In this document: positions 35,553 through 47,057 of the stretch, piece by piece
Layout: the number at the start of each line of letters is the position of its first letter
Position numbering within the stretch: position 1 is the stretch's first letter
DNA from: Denticeps clupeoides
Lineage: Eukaryota; Chordata; Actinopteri; Clupeiformes; Denticipitidae
Assembly (NCBI RefSeq): GCF_900700375.1
Contig: NC_041720.1
Coordinates: 1,384,695-1,448,694 of the forward strand
Reading direction: 5' to 3'
DNA length: 64,000 nt
Translations under genes and position numbers: made by a program
The notes under the pieces: model-generated
The model's input: the letters and a program-made list of their open reading frames with translations, nothing else
Database searches by the model: none
Told to the model about the DNA's origin: nothing

Positions 35553-36199
35553 ACTGTCGAGCTGAAGGGCCCCGTCTTCAGTTTCGGTGGAGCGCGGTGT
35601 CGTGTCTGTTGAACAAATGAGAAAGTGATCGGACTCTTTGCAGGAAGTGTGCGTTTGTCTGGGGTGACGACTGGCCCTGGAACATGATGAAACCGTTAAA
35701 AACCTGAATGGCCGAACGGGGTCCGGCGATTTCCAGGAACCGACGACCTGATCGTAACTACAGTCGGCCAATCGCGCCCTCATTCTGATCAGTGGAGGAA
35801 GTGGAGGCATCCGGTGGTGCAGCAGCCTCGTGCTTTCTAATGTCACCGAAGCGGACAGCTCTGACGCCGCCTCATAGGCACTTTCTGTATCTGTCAAGGC
35901 TGCTGACAGGTCATCAACATTTTTGCCCCCTGGTCATATGAATGAAACACATTTGCACGTGAGAATCGCGAGCGTCTGATTGGTTGGGCGGGGCCGCGGT
36001 AGGCGTGTCCTCATCTGGGAATCTGGGGGCGTGCACGTTCTCACAGTGTTCATTTAGGGACAGCCGTGCATGTGAAACGGCGCTGGTTCCGTGGCACGCC
36101 CATAACAGTGGAGTCGTGTTTTTGTTTACCCGGGATGTTAGAAGTCACATGGAAGACTAGTTATGACTGGACTAGACTAGCAGTGTGTCACTGTGGGAT

Positions 36200-36283
36200 C
36201 TGAAAGTGAAGTGACTGTCATTGTGAACACCGCAGCACAGCACACGGTCCGATTATTGGTACGCTTCCTTACCTGCTAGGCCT
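36200..36283 (-). repeat. Family A SINE fragment with central deletion
   Basis: The tail aagtgaagtgactgtcattg is joined almost directly to the reversed head (cttccttacctgctaggcct). Confidence 0.6.
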
Positions 36284-36340
36284 CTCTCTCTGTCTGTCTG
36301 TACATCTATACATCTATCAATTGATATATCGATCTAGATT

Positions 36341-36504
36341 ATTTACATTTACGGCATTTACTAGGCGCCCTTATCCAGAGTGACTTACAGTCAGTAGTTA
36401 CAGGGACAGTCCCCCCCTGGAGACACTCAGGGTTATGTGTCCTGCTCAGGGACACGATGGTAGTAAGTGGGGTTTGAACCTGGGTCTGCTAGGCTACTAC
36501 CACC
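36341..36504 (-). repeat. tRNA-derived SINE, family B
   Basis: Tail atttacggcatttactaggc through ctgctaggctactaccaccc, lacking about 30 bases of the head. Confidence 0.8.
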
Positions 36505-37187
36505 CTATTATCATATAATTAAAAGAATAATCATATAAAATAATTATCATACAATATGACAGAAAAACCACGGTTGGAAAGCCGTGGCAATACCAGAACT
36601 TTTTTTAAATATATTTTTGTTTTTATGTATTTATGTGATGTTCATCTTATCGCATAAAAAACCAGGAAAAGTCTGCAACGGAGCGGAGAACACAGGGAGG
36701 AGAAGCGCTGCCCTCTGAAGACGCTGTCTGTCTACAGGATAATCGCATTACGTACCACGGGACATTTTTGCCCCGGTGACGTCTGTGGTAGAGGCCTCGC
36801 CAGAAGCGTGGCGGTGTCGAATCACAGCAGGAGATAATAACGGGGCTGCGTCAGGGCCGAAACGAGACCCCGAGTCGGCCGGTCCACCTCGATGGGAACT
36901 AAACCCGGCTCCCGCTTGGGAAAGATCCCCTTTTCCTCAGTAATTCCCCGAACGTCCTCTGAAGCGGGCCGTCATCGCGGCACCATTCTAAGACGTGGGA
37001 TGATGAAAGCGCCTCCGGCCTCGCCCGACCGGCTCGGCGAGCTGCTCCGAGTCACGGCAGCCGGTCGGACCGGAAGGACGCCTCTCCGGTGGCAGCAGTT
37101 GGAACGAAGTTAAACATCCGCCTCGAGGAAATTCGGGGAAACTGTACCGTCTGACAACAAACCCCAGTCGGTCGAGCCTGAAGTCCA

Positions 37188-37369
37188 TTTACAGCGTTTA
37201 ACCCCCTTATCCAGAGCGACTAACATTCAGTAGTTACAGGGACAGTCCCCCCCCTGGAGACACTCAGGGTTAAGTGTCTTGCTCAGGGACACGATGGTAG
37301 TAAGTGGGGTTTGAACCCGGGTCTTCTGGTTCATAGGCGAGTGTGTTACCCGCTAGGCCACTACCACCC
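37188..37369 (-). repeat. tRNA-derived SINE, family B, nearly full length
   Basis: Tail catttacagcgtttaacccc through head aggccactaccacccc. Confidence 0.85.
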
Positions 37370-37971
37370 CAATTCGAGAGGTTTCAGGATCCGGGGGATT
37401 TACTGTACCGTGCGGCAGGAAGTAGGGGAAAGTTCAGGTTCTGCGAGAACGAGGCGGGAGCCGAGACAGAGACGAGGGCGAACCCGGAGGAAGCGGCCGC
37501 TGCAGCTGTTGAGGCCGATGCGATTCGCCTCGGCCCCTCGGGGTCGGCTCAGGTTACCTCGGGGTGGAAAAGCCCGAACACCTGTTGCGTGGAACCGGGT
37601 TCTTCCACCGAATGCTGGGAGGCAAAGCAATCAAGAGGGCCGAGGGGGGTGGAGGCCAGTTGGAGACGCGGTGATGGTTTGTTATTCAGGGAGGTGTGGA
37701 AGTGGACAGGAGAACTTTCAAGAACTCCCACCTCCTGTGCAAACACAGAGGAAAAGTTAACATCCAGGCCTGCTCAGCTTGGCTTGTTGGAACGTCTATT
37801 GGGACGTTCTTGAGGGCCTGTGAACAAGGTGTGCCGATTGCAAAGGAAGCTTGAAGAAAAAGGGAGGAGGTGGGAGGCTCAGTGAATTAAAGTAATTCAA
37901 TTAAAGTAAATTAATCTTCTCGGAAGAATTAGCCTGGGGGCGTAGTTAGATCCCCGTCTCCAACATACATT

Positions 37972-38178
37972 TAACATTTACGGCATTTACCAGACGCCCT
38001 TACCCAGAGCACCTTACAATCAGACACTCCGTACTGGTTTTCATCTGACCATCACTCCCCATGCAGTATACATTTACAATATTTACCAGACGCCCCTATC
38101 CAGTCAGTGGTGGCGGGGACAGTCCCCCCGGGGACACTTGGTAGTAAGTGGGGTTTGAGATTTAAACCCACTACCACC
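37972..38178 (-). repeat. Two degenerate family B SINE pieces
   Basis: Tail pieces begin at about 37972 (cggcatttaccagacgccct) and again at about 38072 (atttaccagacgcccctatc); only the second continues to a shortened head (cccactaccaccc). Confidence 0.65.
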
Positions 38179-39638
38179 CGGCATGAATGAAGAAGCGAGT
38201 GGTGCGGGAAGCAGTTTAAGGGCCGCAGGGGGGACGGCGGGGAACTCCGGGGCTCAGCAGGGCTCCGCCGTGTCCCTTTTTAAACACCCTGCACCCCTCC
38301 CAAGCCTCAGGCTCAAAGCCCCCCCCCCCCAAATCCAGCGGTTGGCGCCTCCATACAGATGGTGCTGGTCATCCGGAGCTCCAGGACCTTCGAATTGAAA
38401 GGCACGGCGGGCCGACCACGAAAAGACAATCTGGGCTCAACTTTGATCAGGTGCTGCTTCGCTGTCACGGCCCTTTTAGCACCTTGGTAATGGTCTTCCA
38501 GATGGGGGTGGTGGTGTGTTACCCCACCCAGACACCCCCGATTCGCACCTCCGGGAAGCGTCATTATCTTGTCAGGAGGGCCTTCACGGCCTGCTAACGG
38601 AGCGCCCTGTGAAGTTCCACCCCTCGGGGACGGTTATTGTGGCTCGGGACAAGCAGCTCATCAGCAGGGCGCTCCAAATGGACGGGTGCGAAATTCACCC
38701 CGTGACGTGTCTGTGACCTTTAACCTCTGGGCCCAGAGCGGATTCTATTCCTGTACTAATGAATAGCAACTGCTCATGAAGCAGAGGAGTAAGTCAAGGT
38801 CCTCGCTGCGGCAAGGGACGGAAACTTTCGTTAATCGAGCACCGACGGGAAGGTAATTTATTGACTCATCTGTCCACGTGTGGTGATGGTGACATTTTCA
38901 GAAGCTTCTGTTGAGCCTTGACACACATTTCCTCGCGTGGAACTCACAGATCAACCTGCCATTTCCCGGGAAAATAAAGCACATTCTGCGGGATGGATGA
39001 CGAAAAGCTTTATTTTTTATTGAACTTAGTGCGGAACTTTTCCAGCGGAAAGCAACAGCGCCCTCTGCTGCTAAACGTCCACACCACCACGAGAGGCGAG
39101 GAAACGTGTTCAAGAACGAACCCAAAGGGTTTATTAATTACATCGTTAATAGTTCTTAATTAGCCGAGACAAATATCTCAATAGACAAATAGCTAAATTA
39201 GAACATAAATATATATATTAAAAAAAACAGAATCTAATAAATTGAAAAAAATAAAAAAAATCATAAATATGTTGTCGGGTGGTATTTCCTACAGTAAAAA
39301 TTATAGTAACGAAAAAAATTACATGGAGCTTCAAGCCTACTGGGTCACTGGCAAAATCTAATAGTTAAGAGTCAATCTTCATTTATGTCAAATGAACTAC
39401 CGTGCAGGGTTAAGTTGGCGAAATAATCGCACGTGGCCGTCCATTTCGGATGTCACCGGTCTCGGCAGACACAAGACGCTTAACGGTGACCCGAAGGCAT
39501 GCAGGATCCTGGAAAAACATAAAAATAAAAAAATGACATGAGCTATAATGATCTTCTTTTGCACGTTGAAAACACACTGAAAGATATTTGCAGTATGCGA
39601 CCGGACGGGTTGCGACATGCCGACTTACTTCACCGCAG

Positions 39639-41168
39639 TCAGCTCTGCGCGAGGATCTCCTGGCACGTCTTGTAGACTTCAATTAAGCATTTCAGCCTTG
39701 GCTTTGAACTCTTGATGAAAGAACATGAACGGATTTCATGTCTGACGTGGTGCAAATACCAGAACGCGTGTGATTATTGCGTATTCCGGTGCTTACCTGA
39801 AAAAGTGGGAGCACACTGGACACAGCGTGGGGATCGGCGGGGTCCTTTATAAGAATGCAGAGGTAATAAATAACTCTGTGCTGCATGGGGGGGGTAAAGG
39901 AAAAAAAAAATTATTCTCCCACATGCCGGAATTCCACTGGGGCTAAAAATGCATTCATGCAGACGTGGGCGGCAGCGTCCTCCTCACCATGTACACCGCC
40001 TCATTGATCACGACGTCCTTGATTTTGCTCATCTCTATAAATGAGGTGCATTCCCTGCCGGAGGCGTAGGACGACGACAGCTGGACGCCGAGGGAGCCGA
40101 TGATGAGGAGCGACTCGTGGTCCACCTTGAAGAAGTGTATGTAGACCATCAACCCCACCAGGGTCAGTATTATTGCGCAGGAAAGAACGGCAGTGTTCTG
40201 CAATAGGCACATAAATCCATAAGATAGTGGAAAATTATGAAAGCAATAATACAAATAGGAACATCCTGAGTGAAAATATTTATTGCAAATTTCAATTGAC
40301 ATTAAGAGAATATGTTGGTGGAAATGCCATTGAGGCAAAAATGTTACCCTGTTAATGTCAGATTTAAAGTTAGCACACACACACGATACATAAAATATCA
40401 GTGAATACGAAGTATGAGCTGGCAAACAGTCCTCGTAGTCTCATTTATTGCTTTTTTTTTACTGGAAATGACACAACCCAAGGGGACTTATATAGAAAAT
40501 AAATAAAACAAGAACAGGGAAATATATATTGCACAACGCATTCCATGCCGCTTGATTTGTATGTGAACACATGTGTAAAATCCGCGAGATCACTTTATGT
40601 AGATCTGTTATTATGGACATGACGCGCTGACCGCCCACGAACTACAGGTCCCATAATGCAATGCGCACTCGGTTCGCATGGCGCTTTGAACAAAAGAATT
40701 TCTAGTTGCTTCACAACTTCACAACATTTCTCGTCACCTCATAAAGTTAGCAGTGAGTCCTGTATTTGACACACATTCGCAGAACAAATCCCCAGAAATC
40801 TCCCCTTTCGCCGATAGTGAACTCACTGCTAGCGACGCAAAAACCGCGCATGCGCAAATTCAGATACGGTGTGAAAGTCATCCGACGCGCTGCATTGTGG
40901 GACCTGTAGTTTACGTGGTTTCGACGCGTCGCGACAACAGATGCGTATTAAGCGAGTTTGGCGGCCCTGGTTCCCGGTAGTCGGCGCTTACCTCGGTGCA
41001 GCAGAAGGCCGCGTAGGCGAGCAGCCACACGCCGCAAGTGTACACCAACACGGAGCGCAGCGACAGCTTCGGCCCGCTCACCGTGACCTCGCGACACAAG
41101 TCCGAGTGACAGCGGCACGCCACGCCGATCCTGTTGCCGTAGATGTCGGTGAGACTGTCGTCGGCCAT
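39639..41168 (-). CDS. pigh: PIGH, subunit of GPI-N-acetylglucosaminyltransferase
   Basis: Subunit of the endoplasmic-reticulum enzyme that transfers GlcNAc from UDP-GlcNAc to phosphatidylinositol, the first step of GPI-anchor synthesis. Exons 40992-41168, 39988-40197, 39797-39880 and 39639-39710 are all phase 0 and give 180 residues (human 188). Two hydrophobic segments at about 40-57 and 63-80 form the membrane hairpin. The conserved core follows (HESLLIIGSLGVQLSSSYASG, then FIEMSKIKDVVINEA), ending with RVIYYLCILIKDP and PRLKCLIEVYKTCQEIL. The N terminus is diverged from human, as is usual for this family. The start ATG is the first in frame. Confidence 0.93.
40641..40910. promoter_or_regulatory. 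Inverted pair of ZNF143/THAP11-like motifs in PIGH intron 1
   Basis: At 40641-40660 the + strand reads actacaggtcccataatgca; at 40891-40910 the minus strand reads actacaggtcccacaatgca. The 20-mers differ at one base. ACTACA-TCCCA-TGC is the core of the SBS promoter motif bound by ZNF143/THAP11. They lie 80-530 bp downstream of the PIGH start codon. The same geometry could also be the ends of a 270-bp inverted-repeat element. Confidence 0.5.
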
Positions 41169-42011
41169 GCCGCCAGGTTATTAGCGAAAGTTGCGTCGAT
41201 TGATGAAAAAAAGACAATTAGTCTTTTTTCAATACGAAATCACCCCGCCATATGCAGGAAGATAACTTCCGTTTGTCCCGGAAACGAAACCACAGGCTGG
41301 CCTGGTGACTCCACTGCTGTAGTCCATACTTCCCCCATCAAACTAATCTTAGATCTGGAAGAAACCGTGCAATGCAACACATTACAGTGCATAAAATGCA
41401 CTCGAATCACAAGGTACTCGAAATAGCACTTCACGTGCAGTTAAAACTATATAGCAGTGATGATATTTCTTCATATACAATACAGGCCAAAAAAGTTTGG
41501 ATAACTGTAGAAAAATAGTGGTTAGAACATCTAGCGCAATTAATCTTCTAAAATCTTTAGTTTTTTACACAAAATTTTATTCAATTTTGTGGTTCTGACA
41601 TCGATCTGTCCAGCCGTTGACCTGGTTTAACTGTATTCTCAGGGTGTACGAGCTGCAGTTTCGACAACTACGTGGTGTACCTGGCATCATACGCCAAAAC
41701 AGAGGATTCAACAAATGATGCAAATGTATTACAAAAAAAAAAAAGATATTTTATTTATGCACCACAAACTTCGTATTTTGACCGTATTTTCCGGCTTTGT
41801 AACAGGTGTTCTGTAACCCAGCAGAGATGATGGATGTGCAACGCTTCCCATTTGAAAATTTAGCAGAATCATTCTTCTTGATTCTGATATCATTTAGTAC
41901 ATTTAGCATTAATTAACAAAAACAATAAAATACAAACTTCACCACATGTTGTTAGTTGGCTCTTAATTAGCAGCATCTTTTATTCAAGCACCATCATGGG
42001 ATTTGAACGTA
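41169..42011. other. PIGH-SLC25A27 spacer
   Basis: PIGH 5' region on the left, SLC25A27 3' end on the right. A piece of Tc1-type end (tacaatacaggccaaaaaag) occurs at about 41478. TTTATT at 41745 and about 41966 could be SLC25A27 polyadenylation signals on the minus strand. Confidence 0.4.
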
Positions 42012-45000
42012 TCAGAACGAGCTGATGCCTGTCAGCTTTCGTATCTGCTCATAGGTCAGCCAAAACGTCATGGACCACGGTGCCTAAAACGGCAAAAAGC
42101 CAGGACGGTGCATATTAGTGCACAGCCTGCACAGTAACTTAAGATGGTGCACAGAGCTCACCATCCTGGTCCAGGTTGGGATAAAGCCTTTGTAGAGAGA
42201 CAGCAGTCCTTCCCCCCGCACGGACTGGAGGAGACAGTCAACAGACGACTTGTACAGAAGACCCCTGAGGAGGAACATGGAGACCAGCGTTCATGGCTGG
42301 TTTTGTTTTAGTCTCTATTCGATCAAAATTTACATTTGAATTTGGTCTGATAAACATCACAGACCAAAAGTCTGGACACACCTTCTCATTCAACGTGTTT
42401 TCTTTATCTTCATGACCATTTACGTTGGTAGATTCTCACTGAAGGCATCAAAACTATGAATGAACACATGTGGAGTTCTGTACTTAACAAAAAGTGAAAA
42501 CATGTTTTATATTCTAGTTTCTTTGCTCTGATTACTGCTTTGCACACTCTTGGCATTCTCTCGATGAGCTTCAAGAGGTCCTCACCTGAAATGCTTCTCC
42601 AACAGTCTTGAAGGAGTTCCCAGAGGTATTTAGCACTTGTTGGTCCAGCTCACCCCAAACCATCTGGATTGGGTTCAGGTCCGGTGACTGTGGAGGTCAG
42701 GTCTCCACTTTTTGTTAAGTACAGAACTCCACATGTGTTCATTCATAGTTTTGATGCCTTCAGTGAGAATCTACCAACATAAATGGTCATGAAGATAAAG
42801 AAAACACATCGAATGAGAAGGTTTTTTACAGCCCTAAAATAAGCATATATTGATTTTCATGCATTTAGTTCAGGTTGAGGGACTTGTGCAGATGGAACCC
42901 TTGCAGCATAGGAATCGTTCTCGTTTTTTTTTTATATACAGTACAGGCCAAAAGTTTGGACACACTAATAGAAAAAAAAGGTTCAGGAGTGGCAGTCACA
43001 ATTAATTCAGAATAATTTGGTTTGAAAGTAATAAAAGATTGATTTATCTTACAGTAAAAAAAAAAGGTGGTTGTTCTGATTCACCTGCCATGTAAATCGC
43101 GTGGCTGATTCATAATACGAGTTTTGACCACATCAGCCGGCGTTCCCATAGCAGCAGCCACCAGACCTGAACATGTGCTGAACAAAGCCAGTTAAGATGC
43201 AGGTCTTCATAAAAGGCCGAGAATCATTCTGCCTCATAGCGCCGAGTACCTCGCCACTGCGTGACACGCGCTGTTGTCCGGAACGGAGGTGTTCCTCAGC
43301 AGAAAGTGCTTCACGGTGTCGTATGTAGTGAGATCTGAAAAACACACGAAGGCACCCACAAAACGAAAACGCTGTTTCACAGGCAATTTAACATGGATTC
43401 CGCTTGAGCATTTGCCAATTTTAGCCGTGTGTCCATACCAGGGGTGGGCAAACTTTTTAGCTCAGGGCGCCATATGCATACATATCAGACATAAACATGA
43501 AAAAGGCGTCACAGTGTTCATATCTACAAAGCCGGTGACGCAGAAAGTCAAGGACAGGTCTCCTGCAACCAAGTAATCATCCTACTAAACTTCAAGATCA
43601 CGCTGGAATAAAATGTTTGAGAGATGTGTGCATTTTGTGTATTTGAAGTGTGCGCGTTTAATGATTTGATGGGTGTAGTGTGGTAGTAGCCTAGCGGGTA
43701 ACACACTCGCCTGTGAACCAGAAGACCCGGGTTCAAATCCCACTTACTACCATTGTGTCCCTGAGCAAGACACTTAACCCTAAGTTGCTCCAGGGTGGAC
43801 TGTCCCTGTAACTACTGATTGTAAGTCGCTCTGGATAAGGGCGTCTGGTAAATGCTGTAAATGTAAATTTGATCTGGTTCTTTATATCTAGTAGGACAAA
43901 GGAATGAAAATGCATGTATGAAATATATATGATAAGTATGCGCCACCTAGTGTACGTCGCCATGGGCGTTAATTTCACGACGCTGAGGAGAATAAAACCA
44001 GAGTAACTGCTTAAAACCAGGAGTTTTGTAGCAGCAGGAGGTCTGTCCTCGTCTGGTGGGGTCCGACTTTCTGCGTTACTGACTGGGAAACTGGGTTTCG
44101 TACGGCATCCTGCGTGACGCATGGCGGCTTTAAAAAAAAAACAAAAACGCCGTTCTGTTGCAAACCTATAAAAACGTGGAGATCATTTACCGCCATTCAC
44201 CGGAGATCCGCAGCTCCGTCTGTGCCACCGTTACAGGAAAACAAATGCAGTTATAATTATGGGCAATTCTGTAATAAAAAGACCAACGGGCCGGGGCTTG
44301 CCCACCCCTGGCCTATACAATGTCAGGTTACAGGGTGCGCCCGCACCTCCTAAATTGACCAAGGCTGCCCGCTGCACGTTGGGCACCCAGCCTGCCCAAA
44401 GTCCACGGATGCCCCCTTCCGAGAGGATCTTCACGAAGGCGTGATAAGCCCCACGAACTCTGCCCAACACAAAGAGGCAAAGCGTGTTTCGCACGACGGT
44501 GGCCGCGGGAGGCCGGACTTTTGATCGCGTATGTGTATTTCCGAGTGCATTGGTTGCCTTGGCGGCTTGCCCTCCAGTCTGCGTCTTCCCTCCATCTGCA
44601 TCTGCACCTTGACCAGGTCTGTCGGACTGGCCAAAAACTGGCCAAGGGCCCCGGAGAGTACGGCACCGAACACTGCTTTCCTGTGGGCACATACGCCAAA
44701 CTAAAAATAATGATGACAATAATGACTGGTATGGAAGATAAATGAATAAACTCGGAACTGAATTTCTTACCACAAAGGAAAGCTGCCGTCCTCATTTCTG
44801 CCCACGCGAGACTCCCGGAACTGCTCGTACGCCAACATCCGACCGCCTGAATACACTAGAGAGAGACAATTATAAATACGGCTCATTAAAGTCTTTTCTT
44901 TTTTTCCTTTAAGCTTATTTCAGTGCGTAAGTGCTGCTGCGTGCTACCAATGTGTCTGTAGATTGCTGGCGTGGCCCCCTGCCATAATTTCCGGGGACCC

Positions 45001-45959
45001 TCTTCCCGCGCGATGCCCCACGCCGTGCGGATCATCCCCCTGTACGCACCCGGGGCCGCGCCACCGCTGCCACGCTGCCGGGCGGCCGCTTCGCCTTGGA
45101 TCTGCAGCCTGGTCTTTGTCAGGTCCAGCGGGAACGTGACTGCAGAGAGATGCGTGATGCGTTTTTAACGGACCGCCACGGTCTGGGTTTTACTCGGAGG
45201 CAGAGTCCTGGTGGAAAGCAGCCAGCTTTCACTGTACATCCCGCCACTGTACGGTTTGGCAACTCCGTGTAAAGATAAGATAAGATAAAGAACTTTATTT
45301 ATCCCTAGGGAAATTCTTTTGTCGACAACATGCTCAATGCAGTAGGAGGAACAAGAGGAATAAATTATGTACAAAAATAGCACAATAGAGCAAATATCAA
45401 AAATAGCTTAAATATGTCTGTTATTTTTACACCGTTACCTTCTACAGATGTTCCAGCACCATTCACCAGTGCAAATTCGTATGGGGCCTAAATGTACGCT
45501 CATCCCAAGTCACACAATGAGTGGTAATTTATCATTTGTGGTGTAAATAGAAGAAAGTGAAGTGATTGTCACTTGTGATACACAGCAGCACAGCACATGG
45601 TGCACACAGTGAAATTTGTCCTCTGCGTTTAACCATCACCCTGAGTGAGCAGTGGGCAGCCATTGGAGCAGTGTTTGGGGACCTGAACCTAAGCTTTGCT
45701 TAGTGGCACCTCGGCGGATCGGGATTCGAACCGGCAACCTTCTGATTACGAGGCCGCTTCCTTAACCGCTAGGCCAGCACTGCCCCATAGTGTGCTATAC
45801 TAATAATACAAATTATTATTATACCAATGCACTGGCTGAAATGGGAACCAGAGCTCGCCTACCCAGTTCTGCAACAGTCGCAGCGCAGGCTGACAGGATG
45901 AACTTTGTCACCCGTGGCCATTGTGGGACCCCAGTCTTGTCCTCTCGAGGTTCCCTCAT
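42012..45959 (-). CDS. slc25a27: SLC25A27 (UCP4), mitochondrial inner-membrane carrier
   Basis: Brain-type uncoupling-protein relative of the mitochondrial carrier family. Exons: 45863-45959, 44948-45139, 44771-44855, 44558-44680, 44347-44459, 43250-43334, 43085-43177, 42162-42264, 42012-42083. Phases join to 320 residues (human UCP4 323). All three carrier signatures are present: PLDLTK at 36-41, PTDLVK at 144-149, PADVVK at 245-250. UCP4-specific runs are kept, such as [13 protein letters not shown], the end [16 protein letters not shown], and PQWPRVTKF at the start. The start ATG at 45959 is the first after an in-frame stop; the N terminus is shorter than human. The intron between exons 4 and 5 is 98 bp and begins with GC (44557-44556) rather than GT. 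No GT gives the right phase there. Intron 6 is only 72 bp. Confidence 0.93.
42358..42828. mobile_element. Tc1-like foldback element, in SLC25A27 intron 7
   Basis: Two arms of about 115-125 bp are reverse complements: ccttctcattcaacgtgttt ... gttctgtacttaacaaaaag on the left and its mirror on the right. The middle of about 200 bp contains ctttgcacactcttggcatt and ggattgggttcaggtccggt, sequence found in fish Tc1 transposons. No transposase frame. A same-structured copy is at 55222-55668. Confidence 0.75.
42940..42970. mobile_element. Isolated Tc1-like end
   Basis: tacagtacaggccaaaagtt followed by tggacacacta, the same terminus as the foldback elements, with no second end identified. Confidence 0.5.
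43677..43867 (+). repeat. tRNA-derived SINE, family B, full length
   Basis: Head gtgtggtagtagcctagcgg through tail ggtaaatgctgtaaatgtaa, inside SLC25A27 intron 5. Confidence 0.85.
45268..45400 (+). repeat. LINE-type 3' end with gataa repeats
   Basis: agataagataagataaagaa, then ctttatttatccctagggaa. This is a common retroposon 3' end pattern in fish, here in SLC25A27 intron 1. Confidence 0.45.
45553..45786 (-). repeat. tRNA-derived SINE, family A, full length
   Basis: From aaagtgaagtgattgtcact to the reversed head (ccgctaggccagcactgccc), in SLC25A27 intron 1 close to exon 1. Confidence 0.85.
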
Positions 45960-46862
45960 TCGCAGCGAATCGGCGTTGCGGAATGTTAACCAGAAGACAT
46001 TCGCCTACTGCCAAGGAAAGAAAACCATAAAAGACCAGACGCGGCGCAGTTAATATTGACAGGAATCCAAAGGGCATCCAGCGTCCATACAGCGGCGAGG
46101 AAGTGGCAGTTGTAGTTCCGCCGGTTTACAAAACAACTGGGTTCGTAGTAAACCGAGGAAGCAGAAGAACTACATTTCCCAGAGTTCAACACGAGCACTC
46201 GCCCGTTGCCCACTGCGTCTCGCCTTTTCATTGGTGGATACGGCGTGACGTGTTTCACTAGCGTTTGAAGCGGGAATTTCCAAAATACACCCGACGCGCT
46301 GAAAAGAACGATAAACGGTTAATGTCGAATACACGCAAAAATGCAGGAAAAAAACAAACAAATCACGCTGCGGTCTACGTTCGTTTGGTATTTGTTCCAC
46401 GCTGTTATTCTCTCGATTTGCTCTCCTCTGCTGGCATCTAGTGGCAGATTACAGCCGATTTAAATCGTAAAAAAATTGAAGGTCGGCTTGTCGTTGCTGT
46501 GTTTATAATTTCAATCACATAGGAATTAAACGCACGCCCCGCAATGGAAGACAAACGACAACTCGAAAAGAAATGTGAAATAAATCACGCTTTGTATTCA
46601 ATCACTTTGCGCTTGTTGGTTGCAATTTAAATACTCATCGCAGGTCGCAATTAATTCCCGTGATTATTACTTTTACGGTATAGTATTAATGTGGTTTCCT
46701 TGCAGCGCGCTACAGGCCCTCAGCTCGGTGTGGGCGGGGCCAGCGCGTCGACGTCAGCATCATTGCCTTATATGGTATTGCGCTCCGATCAGCTGAGTTT
46801 CCTCAGACGTCCGAGAACGCCTTACCGCCCCGGACGCGTCGGAGCTCCTTCTTCCCGCACAG
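45960..46862. promoter_or_regulatory. Divergent SLC25A27 / ABRACL promoter region with ABRACL 5' UTR exon end
   Basis: About 1.1 kb separates the two start codons. An SBS-like actacatttcccag lies at 46169-46182 and an ETS-like gaggaagtgg near 46098. On the ABRACL side there are a CRE-like cgacgtcagc at about 46749-46758, a TATA-like ttatatgg near 46769, and a good donor (cacag/gtgagat) after 46862 that probably ends a noncoding first exon joined to the acceptor just before 47039. Confidence 0.5.
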
Positions 46863-47057
46863 GTGAGATTCGGCACCGGAGCCGCGCCGCGGCGGTGGGG
46901 AATGCTTGTGAAAATGAAGAACGGGCCGAGCCACTGCAGGACCCTTTGCCGCCGTTTGCCATTGTTCCATCGCGGCGTTGCTCACTTCCGCGTCTCTGCG
47001 CGGAATGAACTTGTGCCCTGCTTGTTCTGTCTTGCAGCGACAAGACAGAACAACAGT

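Larger units (their letters stand above)
32860..39638. other. RHOV-PIGH spacer, no gene recognised
   Basis: About 6.8 kb with several family B SINEs and AT-rich unique sequence. GC-rich islands at about 36.85-37.13 and 37.4-37.8 kb give chance open frames without recognisable protein content. PIGH 3' UTR presumably occupies part of the right end. Confidence 0.5.
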
